Assembly: GCF_900113135.1 (NCBI RefSeq)
Contig: NZ_FOOH01000015.1
Location: 1-64,000 of the forward strand
From: Salegentibacter agarivorans
GTDB taxonomy: Bacteria; Bacteroidota; Bacteroidia; Flavobacteriales; Flavobacteriaceae
DNA: 64,000 bases
Direction of reading: 5' to 3'
The position numbers and the translations under genes are program-made. Positions 1 through 10,377 of this stretch are shown here, piece by piece (the first letter of the stretch is position 1; each line of letters begins with the position of its first letter). A model generated the notes under the pieces. It saw only the letters and a list, made by a program, of their open reading frames with translations. It was not told the origin of the DNA and made no database searches.

Positions 1-298
1 AGCCTGGAAAGGCGAATAATCAGGCTTCCCCCGTTAAGCAAACATTCCTGTTAGTGAAGCCATCCGTTTTAACATATATTGCTATTCGGATTTTGGGCAT
101 CGGCACTTTTTGCAACCTTACCCCCAATATATGCCAGAATCGGTTCGATTTCTCTATGTTCCACTAACTTGCTAGGTCTTCCTTCACACACCACCGTTGC
201 CAGTGACGCACTTGACTTTACATTGCTCTTCCCTCCGATCAGGTGAGCGGGCTTTCTTTCAAGCCTCGGAATTGTTTGCATGCAGGGCAAACAAAAAA
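1..298. other. Unassigned left edge, possible remnant of a mobile element
   Basis: No convincing gene is visible. An open frame of 73 codons on the minus strand (69-290) resembles no protein I recognise. The stretch is more GC-rich than its neighbours and contains short inverted repeats, for example AGCCTG at 1-6 with CAGGCT about 14 bases later. This could be the edge of a structured element, such as a group II intron, that continues left of the window. That is speculation: I cannot identify a domain V, a reverse transcriptase or a defined intron boundary. Confidence 0.2.
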
Positions 299-316
299 CC
301 CCGCAGTATTGCGGGG
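299..316 (-). terminator. Rho-independent terminator of the LVIVD lipoprotein gene
   Basis: A perfect 7-bp stem (CCCCGCA / TGCGGGG) closes on a four-base loop. On the minus strand it is followed by a run of T. It lies just beyond the minus-strand stop at 345, so it ends that transcript. Confidence 0.85.
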
Positions 317-344
317 CATCCTTAAAAAACCAAACAAAATAAAA

Positions 345-1598
345 TCAATTAAGGCTGAAAGTGCTTAGTAAATTGATCTCATTACCTTTATAAGTATATT
401 GGAAAAGTGTATTATCCCCAACCATTAAGAGCACATCTTCTAAGGGGATGACGTCATAGGTGTTAATGTCCTGAAAATGGTCTATTAGTTCCAGGTTGGG
501 GGTATTTTTTGTATCATATATTTTTAATCCGGCAGTACCATCACAAACAAAAAGCCAGTCGTCTTTTACGCCAAGCCCGTAAGGATTTTTCATTGGGTAA
601 GATTGTAATAACTGTGGATTGGACTTATCGGTTACATCTATTACATCCAGCTGGCTCCATTCCTGCCCGCATATATTTCCACCTCTAATAGTTACATAAG
701 CCATATCGCCTTTTACCACAACGGGATCGCAACCAAGAATATGTCTAAACATAGATTTATATTCTGGCGTAGCTGGATTTTCTACACTATAGATATACAT
801 ACCGGTAGAACTTCCCATGTATAAATGATTTTCTTTATAAAAAATAGTTTCTATATCTGGCCCAATCCATTCAGTTTTTAATAATTCGGGGTTACTTAAT
901 CCTGCAATATTGAAAACCGACAAATTATTTTGATCTACTACATATAAATAATCTTGGTGAATATTAAAACGTGCTAAAGAACCTCCGGTACCGGAACCGC
1001 CTGATGAATTTCCTGATTCAGAAAAAGATGCCCTGTCATTAGTTAGCCATTCTGTATTGCTTGCCATTTCGATTTTTCGGGTTTCCATAACATAACCTAT
1101 TACTACTTCGGTTTCAGCATTAAAATTATCGCTATCTACAAAAGATGCACTTGCAGGAATACGGTTATTATGGTTGGGAAAAACGTTCTTCATTCTTTCC
1201 GCTTGTGTAATATTATTCATATCGCTAATATCAAAAACTACGAGATCCATAGCTGAATTTGCAAATAACATGTCATCTTTTACAGCGATATCGGTATTTT
1301 GCGGAATTTCAAGAAATTTCATTTTTACAGGGTTTCGGTGATCACTGTTATCTATAATATGTACACCTTTTTGATCATCGTTTATAAAAACATAATCTCC
1401 ATAAGAATAGATCTTGCCCGCTTCGGTAATTGCTCTTGGCTCAGAAATTTTAACCATAGCCCTAAATTCTTCAATAGGCTTTACTACGGGAACGGCTACA
1501 TTATAAAACTCTTCTTCGGTTGCGTCTTTCTCGCAAGAAGTGAACAAAGCCATTAAAGCCAGAAGAAGCAACGTAATTAAACTGTAGAAAAATCTCAT
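345..1598 (-). CDS. LVIVD-repeat beta-propeller lipoprotein
   Basis: This 417-residue protein begins with a hydrophobic signal ending in a lipobox-like LFTSC, so it is probably lipidated and carried to the envelope. The body has repeated segments of the type 'hydrophobic-VFDISD...NP', as in VVFDISDMNN, VIDVTDKSNPQ and KIYDTKNTPN. These are typical of LVIVD repeats, which form beta-propellers of unknown function in Bacteroidetes. A Ser/Gly-rich insert lies near residues 193-206. The gene stands alone, with its own terminator downstream and the divergent miaB upstream. No catalytic residues are evident; a binding or scaffold role is inference. Confidence 0.75.
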   Translation of the reverse strand: MRFFYSLITLLLLALMALFTSCEKDATEEEFYNVAVPVVKPIEEFRAMVKISEPRAITEAGKIYSYGDYVFINDDQKGVHIIDNSDHRNPVKMKFLEIPQNTDIAVKDDMLFANSAMDLVVFDISDMNNITQAERMKNVFPNHNNRIPASASFVDSDNFNAETEVVIGYVMETRKIEMASNTEWLTNDRASFSESGNSSGGSGTGGSLARFNIHQDYLYVVDQNNLSVFNIAGLSNPELLKTEWIGPDIETIFYKENHLYMGSSTGMYIYSVENPATPEYKSMFRHILGCDPVVVKGDMAYVTIRGGNICGQEWSQLDVIDVTDKSNPQLLQSYPMKNPYGLGVKDDWLFVCDGTAGLKIYDTKNTPNLELIDHFQDINTYDVIPLEDVLLMVGDNTLFQYTYKGNEINLLSTFSLN

Positions 1599-1675
1599 AA
1601 TTATCTGGTTGGTTTCTATATAGATGCATTAATTACGAAAAGGTTGCGTGATAAAATTAAAAATATTGCTGTCAC

Positions 1676-1707
1676 TTTGTCAGAAGTTCGTTTTACCCTT
1701 ATCTTTG
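1676..1707 (+). promoter_or_regulatory. Bacteroidetes-type promoter of miaB
   Basis: A TTTG at 1676-1679 is followed after 20 bases by TATCTTTG at 1700-1707. This matches the Bacteroidetes primary sigma consensus (TTTG, about 19-21 bases, TAnnTTTG). The miaB start follows 33 bases downstream. Confidence 0.7.
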
Positions 1708-1740
1708 CATTTCTTAATCCTGAAAAGGAAGATTTGAATT

Positions 1741-3186
1741 ATGGAGAAGACAATAGACGAAAAACAACAGGGAAACACGCTCGTAATGGAGCCTAGGCAA
1801 GAAAATACCCGAAAGCTTTTTATTGAAAGTTACGGTTGTGCAATGAATTTTAGCGATAGCGAAATTGTTGCTTCTATTCTTGCAAAAGAAGGTTTTAATA
1901 CTACTCAAAATTTAGAAGAAGCAGATCTGGTTTTGGTAAACACCTGTTCTATTAGAGAAAAAGCTGAACAAACCGTTCGTAAAAGACTTGAAAAATATAA
2001 TGCAGTAAAAAGAATAAATCCCGGAATGAAAGTGGGCGTATTAGGTTGTATGGCCGAGCGTCTTAAAGAAAAATTCCTGGAAGAAGAAAAAATAGTAGAT
2101 CTTGTAGTTGGGCCAGATGCCTATAAAGACCTTCCAAATCTTATAAATGAAGTTGAAGCAGGCCGGGATGCAATAAATGTTCTACTCTCTAAAGAGGAAA
2201 CTTATGGTGATATTTCTCCTGTTCGATTGCAAAGCAATGGAGTGTCAGCATTTGTCTCTATCACCAGGGGTTGCGATAATATGTGTACTTTTTGCGTGGT
2301 ACCTTTCACCCGAGGAAGAGAGCGAAGCCGCGACCCACAAAGTATAGTAGAGGAAGTAAACGATCTTTGGAATAAAGGTTTCAAAGAAATTACCCTTCTG
2401 GGCCAAAACGTAGATAGCTATTTATGGTATGGCGGCGGACTCAAAAAAGATTTCAAAAATGCTTCGGAAATTCAAAAAGCTACAGCCACAGATTTCTCCG
2501 CACTTTTAAGGCTGGTCGCCGAAGCACAACCAAAAATGAGGATTAGGTTTTCAACTTCAAATCCGCAGGATATGACTTTGGAGGTAATTGAAGTTGTAGC
2601 CGCTTATCCCAATATTTGCAAGCATATTCATTTACCGGTTCAAAGCGGAAGTGATAGAATCTTAAAAGAGATGAATAGATTACACACCCGCAAAGAATAT
2701 TTTAAACTTATAGACTATATAAGAGAATTAATGCCAGAGTGCTCTATTTCCCAGGACTTAATTGTTGGTTTCCCAACTGAAACTGAAGAGGATCACAAGG
2801 ATACTCTATCATTAATGGAATATGTGAAATATGACTTTGGGTATATGTATGCATATTCTGAAAGACCGGGTACTATGGCGGCCCGTAAATTGGAAGACGA
2901 TGTGCCTGCAGATACAAAACAAAGAAGATTAGCCGAAATAGTAGCGCTTCAGCGTGAACATAATCATTTTAGGACGCAAAGATTTCTTGGAGAAACCGTA
3001 GAAGTTTTAGTTGAAAAAGAATCCAAAAAGTCTAGCGAACACTGGAGCGGCCGAATCACTCAAAACACCGTGGCGGTATTCCCAAAAGAGAATTACAAGA
3101 TTGGTGACTTTGTAAACGTAAAAATTAATGACTGTACCAGCGCAACCCTAATTGGAGAAGCCGTTGGATATAGTGAAAATAATTAA
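1741..3186 (+). CDS. miaB: tRNA-2-methylthio-N6-dimethylallyladenosine synthase MiaB
   Basis: This radical SAM methylthiotransferase converts i6A37 to ms2i6A37 in tRNAs that read UNN codons. The 481-residue protein has the usual order: an N-terminal UPF0004 domain starting at RKLFIESYGCAMN with further cysteines (NTCSIR, LGCMAE), a radical SAM domain whose CxxxCxxC motif is C178, C182 and C185, and a C-terminal TRAM domain. All six expected cluster cysteines are present. It leads a run of same-strand genes (sigma-54 activator, lptE, TPR-like protein, secG) and has its own promoter at 1676-1707. The N-terminal 25 residues before the UPF0004 domain are poorly conserved. Confidence 0.95.
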   Translation: MEKTIDEKQQGNTLVMEPRQENTRKLFIESYGCAMNFSDSEIVASILAKEGFNTTQNLEEADLVLVNTCSIREKAEQTVRKRLEKYNAVKRINPGMKVGVLGCMAERLKEKFLEEEKIVDLVVGPDAYKDLPNLINEVEAGRDAINVLLSKEETYGDISPVRLQSNGVSAFVSITRGCDNMCTFCVVPFTRGRERSRDPQSIVEEVNDLWNKGFKEITLLGQNVDSYLWYGGGLKKDFKNASEIQKATATDFSALLRLVAEAQPKMRIRFSTSNPQDMTLEVIEVVAAYPNICKHIHLPVQSGSDRILKEMNRLHTRKEYFKLIDYIRELMPECSISQDLIVGFPTETEEDHKDTLSLMEYVKYDFGYMYAYSERPGTMAARKLEDDVPADTKQRRLAEIVALQREHNHFRTQRFLGETVEVLVEKESKKSSEHWSGRITQNTVAVFPKENYKIGDFVNVKINDCTSATLIGEAVGYSENN

Positions 3187-3260
3187 AAAATAGTTATTCA
3201 GTCTAAAGGAATCAGTTTTAGTAACTAGATTAATTCCTTCTGAAATAACAGGATTAATAT

Positions 3261-4538
3261 ATGGAATCAATTCAGGCAGTAAAACAGCGGTTTGGAATAA
3301 TTGGCGACGATCAACGCCTTAACCGCGCTATAGAAAAAGCAATCCAGGTTGCGCCTACAGATATCTCGGTTTTGGTAACCGGGGAAAGTGGGGTTGGGAA
3401 AGAAAGTATTCCAAAAATAATCCATTCATTATCTCATAGAAAACACGGGAAATATATTGCAGTAAACTGTGGTGCAATTCCCGAAGGCACTATAGATTCT
3501 GAACTTTTTGGTCACGAAAAAGGCGCTTTTACCGGTGCCACCCAAACCCGAAGCGGTTATTTTGAAGTTGCCGATGGCGGGACCATTTTTTTAGATGAAG
3601 TTGGAGAATTACCACTTCCCACACAAGTTAGGTTACTGCGTGTTTTAGAAAACGGGGAATTTATAAAAGTTGGTTCATCTAAAGTGCAAAAATCTGATGT
3701 TCGTATTATCGCGGCTACCAACATTAATATGCAGGAATCTATTAAAAAAGAACGCTTCCGTGAAGACCTGTATTATAGATTAAGCACAGTAGAAATTAAC
3801 CTTCCGCCACTGCGGGATCGTAAAGACGATATTCATTTATTGTTTAGAAAATTCGCTTCAGATTTTGCGCTGAAATATAAAATGCCAACCATTAAACTTC
3901 AGGATGATGCGGTAGGTTTATTAAAAAAATACCGATGGGGCGGGAATATTCGGCAGTTAAGAAATATTGCCGAGCAAATTTCAGTTTTAGAGCAGGAACG
4001 CATTATTGGCCCCGAGCGTTTAAAAGAATATTTACCTGATATTGGTAGCAATTTACCCGCAGTTATTTCAGAAAAAAAGAAAGAAAGCGATTTTAGCAAC
4101 GAACGGGAAATTCTTTACAAAGTGCTTTTTGATATGAAAAGCGACCTGACCGATCTCAAAAAACTCACCCTAAAACTTATGGAGAGTGGGAATACGCAAA
4201 AAGTTCAGGATGAAAACGAAAGCCTAATTCAAAAACTTTACGGCGACGATGATGGTGAAGATGTTGATGCAGAAGAATTAGAAGCGTTAAATGATGAAAG
4301 GCTGGAAGTACTTCAAATTCCGCAGAACAGTCCGAAATCTGAAATTAGTAGGGAAAAGGATAAATATTATTTTGCAGAAGAGATCCAGGAAGAAGAAACC
4401 CTTTCTTTGCAAGATAAAGAATTGGAACTTATAAAAAAATCTTTAGAAAGACATAGCGGAAAACGCAAAGCTGCCGCTGAGGAATTAGGGATAAGTGAAC
4501 GCACACTTTACCGAAAAATAAAACAATACAACCTGTAA
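3261..4538 (+). CDS. Sigma-54-dependent transcriptional activator without a receiver domain
   Basis: This is a bacterial enhancer-binding AAA+ ATPase of 425 residues. It starts almost directly with the ATPase module: Walker A GESGVGKE at 41-48, the sigma-54 contact loop GAFTGA at 88-93 and Walker B GGTIFLDE at 106-113. A Fis-type helix-turn-helix lies at the C-terminus (ISERTLYRKIKQYNL). There is no N-terminal receiver, GAF or PAS domain, so its activity must be controlled in another way. An unusual acidic linker of more than 100 residues (about 265-390) separates the ATPase from the DNA-binding domain. It sits between miaB and lptE, 15 bases before lptE; a role in envelope-stress regulation is inferred from position. 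Confidence 0.9.
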   Translation: MESIQAVKQRFGIIGDDQRLNRAIEKAIQVAPTDISVLVTGESGVGKESIPKIIHSLSHRKHGKYIAVNCGAIPEGTIDSELFGHEKGAFTGATQTRSGYFEVADGGTIFLDEVGELPLPTQVRLLRVLENGEFIKVGSSKVQKSDVRIIAATNINMQESIKKERFREDLYYRLSTVEINLPPLRDRKDDIHLLFRKFASDFALKYKMPTIKLQDDAVGLLKKYRWGGNIRQLRNIAEQISVLEQERIIGPERLKEYLPDIGSNLPAVISEKKKESDFSNEREILYKVLFDMKSDLTDLKKLTLKLMESGNTQKVQDENESLIQKLYGDDDGEDVDAEELEALNDERLEVLQIPQNSPKSEISREKDKYYFAEEIQEEETLSLQDKELELIKKSLERHSGKRKAAAEELGISERTLYRKIKQYNL

Positions 4539-4553
4539 TTTTAGTCCGCTTAT

Positions 4554-5057
4554 ATGAAAAAAACTGCTTTTCTTTTATGTTTTGTGCTCCTGCTTAGCAC
4601 CCAATCTTGCGGAATTTACTCTTTTACGGGCGCGGATACGGGTGATGCAGAATCTTTCCAGGTGAATTTCTTTCAAAACCAGGCAGATCTAGTAGAACCG
4701 GGAATAGACAGAACTTTCACTTTACAGTTACAGGATCTTATTCAAAATCAAACCAGTTTAAGCCTGGCCAACAATAACGCCGATCTTATTTTTGAAGGAG
4801 AAATTATTGATTTTTATGTAGCACCTATTACCGCTACCGCTGAAAATACGGCGGCACAAAACCGACTCACCATTGCAGTGAATGTTCGTTATTATAACAC
4901 CCTGGAACCCGAAAAAGATTTTGAAAGAAGGTTTTCTTTTTACTACGATTATCCCGCCAATGCGCAATTAGTTGGTGATGTTTTGGCCACTGCCTTAGAT
5001 GAAATTTACAACAGGTTAACCCAGGATATTTTTAATGCCGCTTTAACCGATTGGTAA
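4554..5057 (+). CDS. lptE: LptE-like outer-membrane lipoprotein for LPS assembly
   Basis: This 167-residue protein has a lipoprotein signal with lipobox STQSC followed by GIYSFTG, a start common to Bacteroidetes LptE-family proteins. LptE plugs the LptD barrel and helps insert lipopolysaccharide into the outer leaflet. The alternation of strands and Asn/Gln-rich segments fits the small alpha/beta LptE fold, though family similarity to proteobacterial LptE is weak. It is tightly linked to the preceding activator gene and lies one base before the next gene, so it is surely co-transcribed. Confidence 0.75.
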   Translation: MKKTAFLLCFVLLLSTQSCGIYSFTGADTGDAESFQVNFFQNQADLVEPGIDRTFTLQLQDLIQNQTSLSLANNNADLIFEGEIIDFYVAPITATAENTAAQNRLTIAVNVRYYNTLEPEKDFERRFSFYYDYPANAQLVGDVLATALDEIYNRLTQDIFNAALTDW

Positions 5058-5058
5058 T

Positions 5059-5931
5059 ATGGAAGCAAACGAATTCATACAACTGCTGCAAAACCCAGCC
5101 GAAATCACTGCCGGGCAAACCAGTGCTCTGGAAAAGCTTATTCAGAAAGCACCGTATTTCCAGGCGGCACGTGCAGTAAGGCTCAAAGGTTTAAAAGAGC
5201 ATCAGGAATTCAGCTACAACAGCGCACTAAAAAAGACTGCCGTCTATACCACTAATCGTAGTGTACTTTTTGATTTTATAACCTCGGTAGAATTTAATCA
5301 GAATAAAATTGCAAGGCAAATCCAGGAGCAGGAAGAACAATTGCGAAATATTACCGTTTTTGAACCCGAAGAAGTTTTTGCCAAAAGAAGTATGGCTATA
5401 GATGAAGCCATAAAAATGAGGCAATCTGAATCTGAACAGGTGATGGATCCCGACTTGTTTTCTGAGAAAAGTGTGAAAGCAAAGGAACATACCGAAGAAG
5501 ATTTATCTGAAGACCAATTGAAATTGGGAGAACCTTTAGAGTTTGATGCTTCAGAATCACATTCTTTTTCAGAATGGTTGCGACTTACTTCAGCAAAACC
5601 TATAAAAAGAGAAGAATCCGAAGAAGAAAATCCGAAAGATGAGGTTCAGCATAAAAAGTTTGAACTTATAGACAGGTTCATATCCAAAAGTCCGAAAATA
5701 AAACCGGGTAAACCCAGCAATAAATCCAACCTGGCAGAAGTAAGCACAACCCCGCCAGAGTCGTTAATGACAGAGACTTTAGCACGGGTTTATTTGGAAC
5801 AAAAAAATTATAAAAAGGCAATCCAGGCATATAAAATATTAATTTTGAAAAATCCCGAAAAAAGTGGTTTCTTTGCTGACCAAATTCGGGCAATCGAAAA
5901 ATTACAAGAAAATAATACAAAGCAAGAATGA
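5059..5931 (+). CDS. TPR-like cytoplasmic protein of the lptE-secG operon
   Basis: This 290-residue protein has no signal peptide or membrane segment. The middle (about 95-220) is highly charged and probably disordered. The C-terminus has a TPR-like helical hairpin pattern (TETLARVYLEQKNYKKAIQAYKILILKNP reduced: LARVYLEQ...KAIQAY...LKNPEKS), typical of a protein-protein interaction repeat. It starts one base after lptE ends and overlaps secG by four bases. Homologues in this position are conserved in Flavobacteria but uncharacterised; I infer only an adaptor role linked to envelope biogenesis. Confidence 0.7.
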   Translation: MEANEFIQLLQNPAEITAGQTSALEKLIQKAPYFQAARAVRLKGLKEHQEFSYNSALKKTAVYTTNRSVLFDFITSVEFNQNKIARQIQEQEEQLRNITVFEPEEVFAKRSMAIDEAIKMRQSESEQVMDPDLFSEKSVKAKEHTEEDLSEDQLKLGEPLEFDASESHSFSEWLRLTSAKPIKREESEEENPKDEVQHKKFELIDRFISKSPKIKPGKPSNKSNLAEVSTTPPESLMTETLARVYLEQKNYKKAIQAYKILILKNPEKSGFFADQIRAIEKLQENNTKQE

Positions 5932-6272
5932 GCACATTCACGATTTTTTTAGCATTAATAGTTATTGTAGCCTTTTTACTGGTAGTGGTAATTATGGTAC
6001 AAAACCCTAAAGGCGGTGGTTTATCTTCCTCTTTTGGCGGTAGCGGACAACAAGTAGGTGGAGTAAAGAAGACCGGAGACTTTTTAGATAAAAGTACCTG
6101 GACTTTAGCAACACTTTTATTAGTCCTTATTTTACTTTCTAATGTAACTATTATGGACGATTCAAGTTACGGCGAATCAAGGGTTTTTGACGAAGATGCA
6201 ATGCCTGAAAATACCGCTACTCCACCGGCACAAATGCCAGGACAAACTTCAGAATCTGACAGCGCTCAATAA
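5928..6272 (+). CDS. secG: Preprotein translocase subunit SecG
   Basis: SecG is a small membrane partner of SecYE that assists protein export across the inner membrane. The 114-residue protein has the expected two transmembrane helices (about residues 4-24 and 57-74) joined by a Gly/Ser-rich loop containing NPKGGGLSSSFGG, the family signature. A polar C-terminal tail of about 40 residues is longer than in E. coli and usual for Bacteroidetes. It overlaps the previous gene by ATGA and is followed by a strong terminator, so it ends the operon. Confidence 0.93.
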   Translation: MSTFTIFLALIVIVAFLLVVVIMVQNPKGGGLSSSFGGSGQQVGGVKKTGDFLDKSTWTLATLLLVLILLSNVTIMDDSSYGESRVFDEDAMPENTATPPAQMPGQTSESDSAQ

Positions 6273-6300
6273 ACGCTTCCATTCTTTATAAAATTCACAA

Positions 6301-6325
6301 ATGCCAGCTTATGACAAGCTGGCAT
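6301..6325 (+). terminator. Rho-independent terminator after secG
   Basis: A perfect 10-bp stem (ATGCCAGCTT / AAGCTGGCAT) with a five-base loop is followed by TTTTTTG. It separates the miaB-secG run from groES-groEL. Confidence 0.9.
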
Positions 6326-6426
6326 TTTTTGTTTGTAATTGGCAGTAAAAGCGGGGTGGCATAATTTTAGAAATAGGCTTAGTCGCTTATTCAAAGATTA
6401 ATTAACCTAAATAAATTTATAAAAAA

Positions 6427-6702
6427 ATGGGACTAAACATTAAACCGCTCTCAGACAGGGTTCTTATTGAGCCTGAAGCAGCCGAAACTAAAACGGCATC
6501 TGGAATTTACATTCCCGAAACAGCTAAAGAAAAACCACAACGTGGAAAAGTTGTAGCTGTAGGCAAGGGTAATAAAGACCACGATATGACTGTGAAAGTT
6601 GGTGATACTGTGCTTTACGGAAAATACTCCGGTACAGAATTAAAACTTGAGGGCACAGACTATCTAATGATGAGAGAAGACGATATCCTTGCAATAGTAT
6701 AA
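6427..6702 (+). CDS. groES: Co-chaperonin GroES
   Basis: GroES forms the heptameric lid of the GroEL folding chamber. The 91-residue protein has the Cpn10 pattern, with [16 protein letters not shown] at the N-terminus, the mobile loop around [17 protein letters not shown] and [11 protein letters not shown] at the end. It lies 94 bases before groEL. Upstream I see no CIRCE inverted repeat, so HrcA control is not supported here. Confidence 0.97.
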   Translation: MGLNIKPLSDRVLIEPEAAETKTASGIYIPETAKEKPQRGKVVAVGKGNKDHDMTVKVGDTVLYGKYSGTELKLEGTDYLMMREDDILAIV

Positions 6703-6790
6703 GACTTCTTTTCCCCACTCCCGGGGAAACTTTCAAAATAAATAATAGTATTAATTAGATTTCCGTCTTTACGGAAATGACAAAACATAA

Positions 6791-8437
<1,647 letters not shown>

Positions 8438-8460
8438 TGGCCCGGCCATAGCAAATATTA

Positions 8461-8490
8461 AAAACCCGTTTCTTTATTGAAACGGGTTTT
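8461..8490 (+). terminator. Rho-independent terminator after groEL
   Basis: A 12-bp stem (8461-8472 with 8479-8490, core CCCGTTTC / GAAACGGG) with a six-base loop runs into a T-rich tract (TTTTTCTTTTTT). It closes the groES-groEL operon. Confidence 0.9.
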
Positions 8491-8544
8491 TCTTTTTTCC
8501 AGAAACTTAAAAACTGGATTTATTAATTTCATTTAGAAAAATAA

Positions 8545-9171
8545 TTATTCCAATCCCCGAACAATTCTTTTCCCGTGATAGGCTTTAGCATTGATTTCCC
8601 GGTGTAAGCCTTCCAGATTTTTTGAGGTGATTTTTCCTGCGCAAATCACTTCCATATCACCAGCCAGAGCTGTTATTTTTTTAAGTTGAAGGATGCCTTC
8701 AGCCGCGGTATTTTCTCCTCCTGAAGTAAGAATTCCATTTACAACACCTAAGTCTCTTAAAGATTTCACAGATTCTAAAATAGCCGGAGTTTCATCAATG
8801 GCTTTATGAAAGACAAATTTCATAGGTTTTCCTATTTCCGCAAGTTTTTCAACGGCATCAATATTTATTGTTTTATCTTCTTTTAAAATTCCTAATACCA
8901 CGCCATTTACACCGGCTTCTTTACAAAAGACTATATCACTAGCCATCTGCTTAATTTCAGCATTATTATACACGAAATCACCAGCCCGGGGTCTAATCAT
9001 AACGCGGATCGGAATATTTAAATGGGATTTAGCCGAAAGGATCAATTCTCTGGAAGGTGTTAAACCTTCTGCATCTAAATCTGCACAGAGCTCGATGCGA
9101 TCAGCTCCATTTTCTTCAGCAACCAAAGCTTGTTCTATGCTTTCTACGCAGGCTTCTCTTATATAAGTCAT
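8545..9171 (-). CDS. cutC: CutC-family TIM-barrel protein
   Basis: The protein carries the CutC hallmarks: an N-terminal EACVESIEQA, GADRIELCADL, IPIRVMIRPRAGDF and FHKAIDE, ending with a TSGG motif at ILTSGGENTA. CutC proteins form TIM barrels and were named for copper tolerance, but the biochemical role is unsettled. At 208 residues it is shorter than the roughly 248-residue E. coli protein, the C-terminal helices being reduced. It is followed upstream by an SRPBCC-domain gene nine bases away on the same strand, so the two are probably co-transcribed. Confidence 0.85.
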   Translation of the reverse strand: MTYIREACVESIEQALVAEENGADRIELCADLDAEGLTPSRELILSAKSHLNIPIRVMIRPRAGDFVYNNAEIKQMASDIVFCKEAGVNGVVLGILKEDKTINIDAVEKLAEIGKPMKFVFHKAIDETPAILESVKSLRDLGVVNGILTSGGENTAAEGILQLKKITALAGDMEVICAGKITSKNLEGLHREINAKAYHGKRIVRGLE

Positions 9172-9180
9172 TACATTATA

Positions 9181-9636
9181 TTAGCTTTTCTTCATAAAAT
9201 CAAAGCCACCTTTCCTAAGATTGATCCCAAATTCCAAATAAGCCTTTAAACAGGCAAGGAAATTTGCCCAACCTTCGGTATTTCCACCAAACCATTGGAT
9301 GCCCATCTCATCTGCTTTCATCTTGCCTTCTTGTATCCTTACTAGCGTACTGGTTTTAGAAACTTCGGTAAGGCTAATTTCAACCAGTAAGATTTTATCT
9401 TTCGCTCCTTCCCATTCAAAAGAAATGAATTCACCAGGAACTAGTTTTAGAACATTTACCGGCGCATATTCTTCAAATTCCGGAAATTTCCAGCTTATAG
9501 ATTTCCCCTCTTCCATCATTCCGGAGCTTTCGGCAATAAAATAATTTTTCATTTGCTCAGAATCTATAATCGCTTCATAAACTTCAGCTTTCGATTTTGC
9601 GATTTGCAGGGCCGTTTTAATTTCTAACATCTTCAT
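9181..9636 (-). CDS. SRPBCC / AHSA1-type ligand-binding protein
   Basis: The 151-residue protein has the pattern of the AHSA1-like START superfamily: IAKSKAEVYEAIIDSEQMKNYF at the N-terminus (written here as its opening helix), a beta-sheet core, then WFGGNTEGWANFLACLKAYLE at the end, matching the C-terminal helix that lines the ligand cavity. I chose ATG at 9636; the open frame reaches a GTG at 9681, but that codon lies inside a palindromic repeat and is an unlikely start. The ligand is unknown. It sits just upstream of cutC on the same strand. Confidence 0.75.
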   Translation of the reverse strand: MKMLEIKTALQIAKSKAEVYEAIIDSEQMKNYFIAESSGMMEEGKSISWKFPEFEEYAPVNVLKLVPGEFISFEWEGAKDKILLVEISLTEVSKTSTLVRIQEGKMKADEMGIQWFGGNTEGWANFLACLKAYLEFGINLRKGGFDFMKKS

Positions 9637-9675
9637 AAGTTGAAATTTACTTAAATATAAAACAGAAATTCCAAA

Positions 9676-9702
9676 CCTCACAGGTTTTTGAAACCTGTGA
9701 GG
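9676..9702. repeat. Palindromic interspersed repeat (CCTCACAGG family), copy 1
   Basis: Inverted arms of 12 bp (CCTCACAGGTTT / AAACCTGTGAGG) flank a three-base centre. The same palindrome recurs at 27279-27307, so it is a dispersed family rather than a local hairpin. It lies just upstream of the SRPBCC gene. Confidence 0.8.
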
Positions 9703-9883
9703 AGAGCGATAGATAGCTTAAGAATTATTCTCCTTCTATTTCAATTAATTTTTTCGGAATAAATAACACAAATTTAAAGTCAAACCAAGATTACTAAAAA
9801 ATAAAATTTTTCATATCTATAACTAACTAATTCTACTTGTCTTACTTAATATACACCCGTTAAGAATGATTATTTAGAGTTAA

Positions 9884-10377
9884 TTATATCTCTAAAATAA
9901 CCAAAAAATTAAGCTCTGATGATACTTCACTTATTTCTAAAGTTTCTTTCTTATAACTAGCAACAACAGGTGTATAATAATCTGTACCACATATTGTTCT
10001 TGATTGTTCTGTTTCAAATTGAACATTAATAGTTTCTTCTATATCATCTAAATAAATAGTGTATTCGTATGATGATCTATGTGGCACTGTTAACATAATC
10101 GAATTATCCAGCACTCTAATTTCAGCATCAGGGTTTGCAAATTCATTTCCTGGAATAAATTGAAAAGTAATAAGTTCTTCTGAATAATCAGCTTCTACCC
10201 TGATATTATCTGGGTCAATAGTCCCATTTTAAAAGAGATTAGCACCTGAGTCATCAACTATCTTGAGATGCAAGGAAGGCACTGGCATATCTAAAATACA
10301 GTCATCTCCTTCATCGTCGCTGTTGGAACAACTGGAAATAAGAGACCAATTAAAATAAGCGTAATGATTTTTTTCAT
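9884..10377 (-). pseudogene. Disrupted small lipoprotein gene
   Basis: Reading from ATG at 10377 gives a lysine-rich hydrophobic signal start (MKKIITLILIGL). A one-base deletion near 10345 then breaks the frame. In the next frame the expected lipobox continues (LISSCSNSDDEGDD), followed by about 30 residues and an in-frame TAA at 10229-10231. Coding-like sequence resumes immediately (NGTIDPDNIRVEADYSEE) and runs to a stop at 9884, including an open stretch of 76 codons from 10114. The total of 494 bases is one short of a multiple of three, consistent with one deletion plus one nonsense mutation in a protein of about 164 residues. I do not recognise the family. The flanks (9703-9883 and 10378-10608) hold no gene. 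Confidence 0.75.

Noticed and set aside
3208-3237. Terminator between miaB and the sigma-54 activator
   Set aside because: AAGGAAT and ATTCCTT can pair, but the stem is AT-rich with a long loop and no T-run follows.
6326-6426. Possible CIRCE operator before groES
   Set aside because: I looked for TTAGCACTC-N9-GAGTGCTAA and found nothing close.
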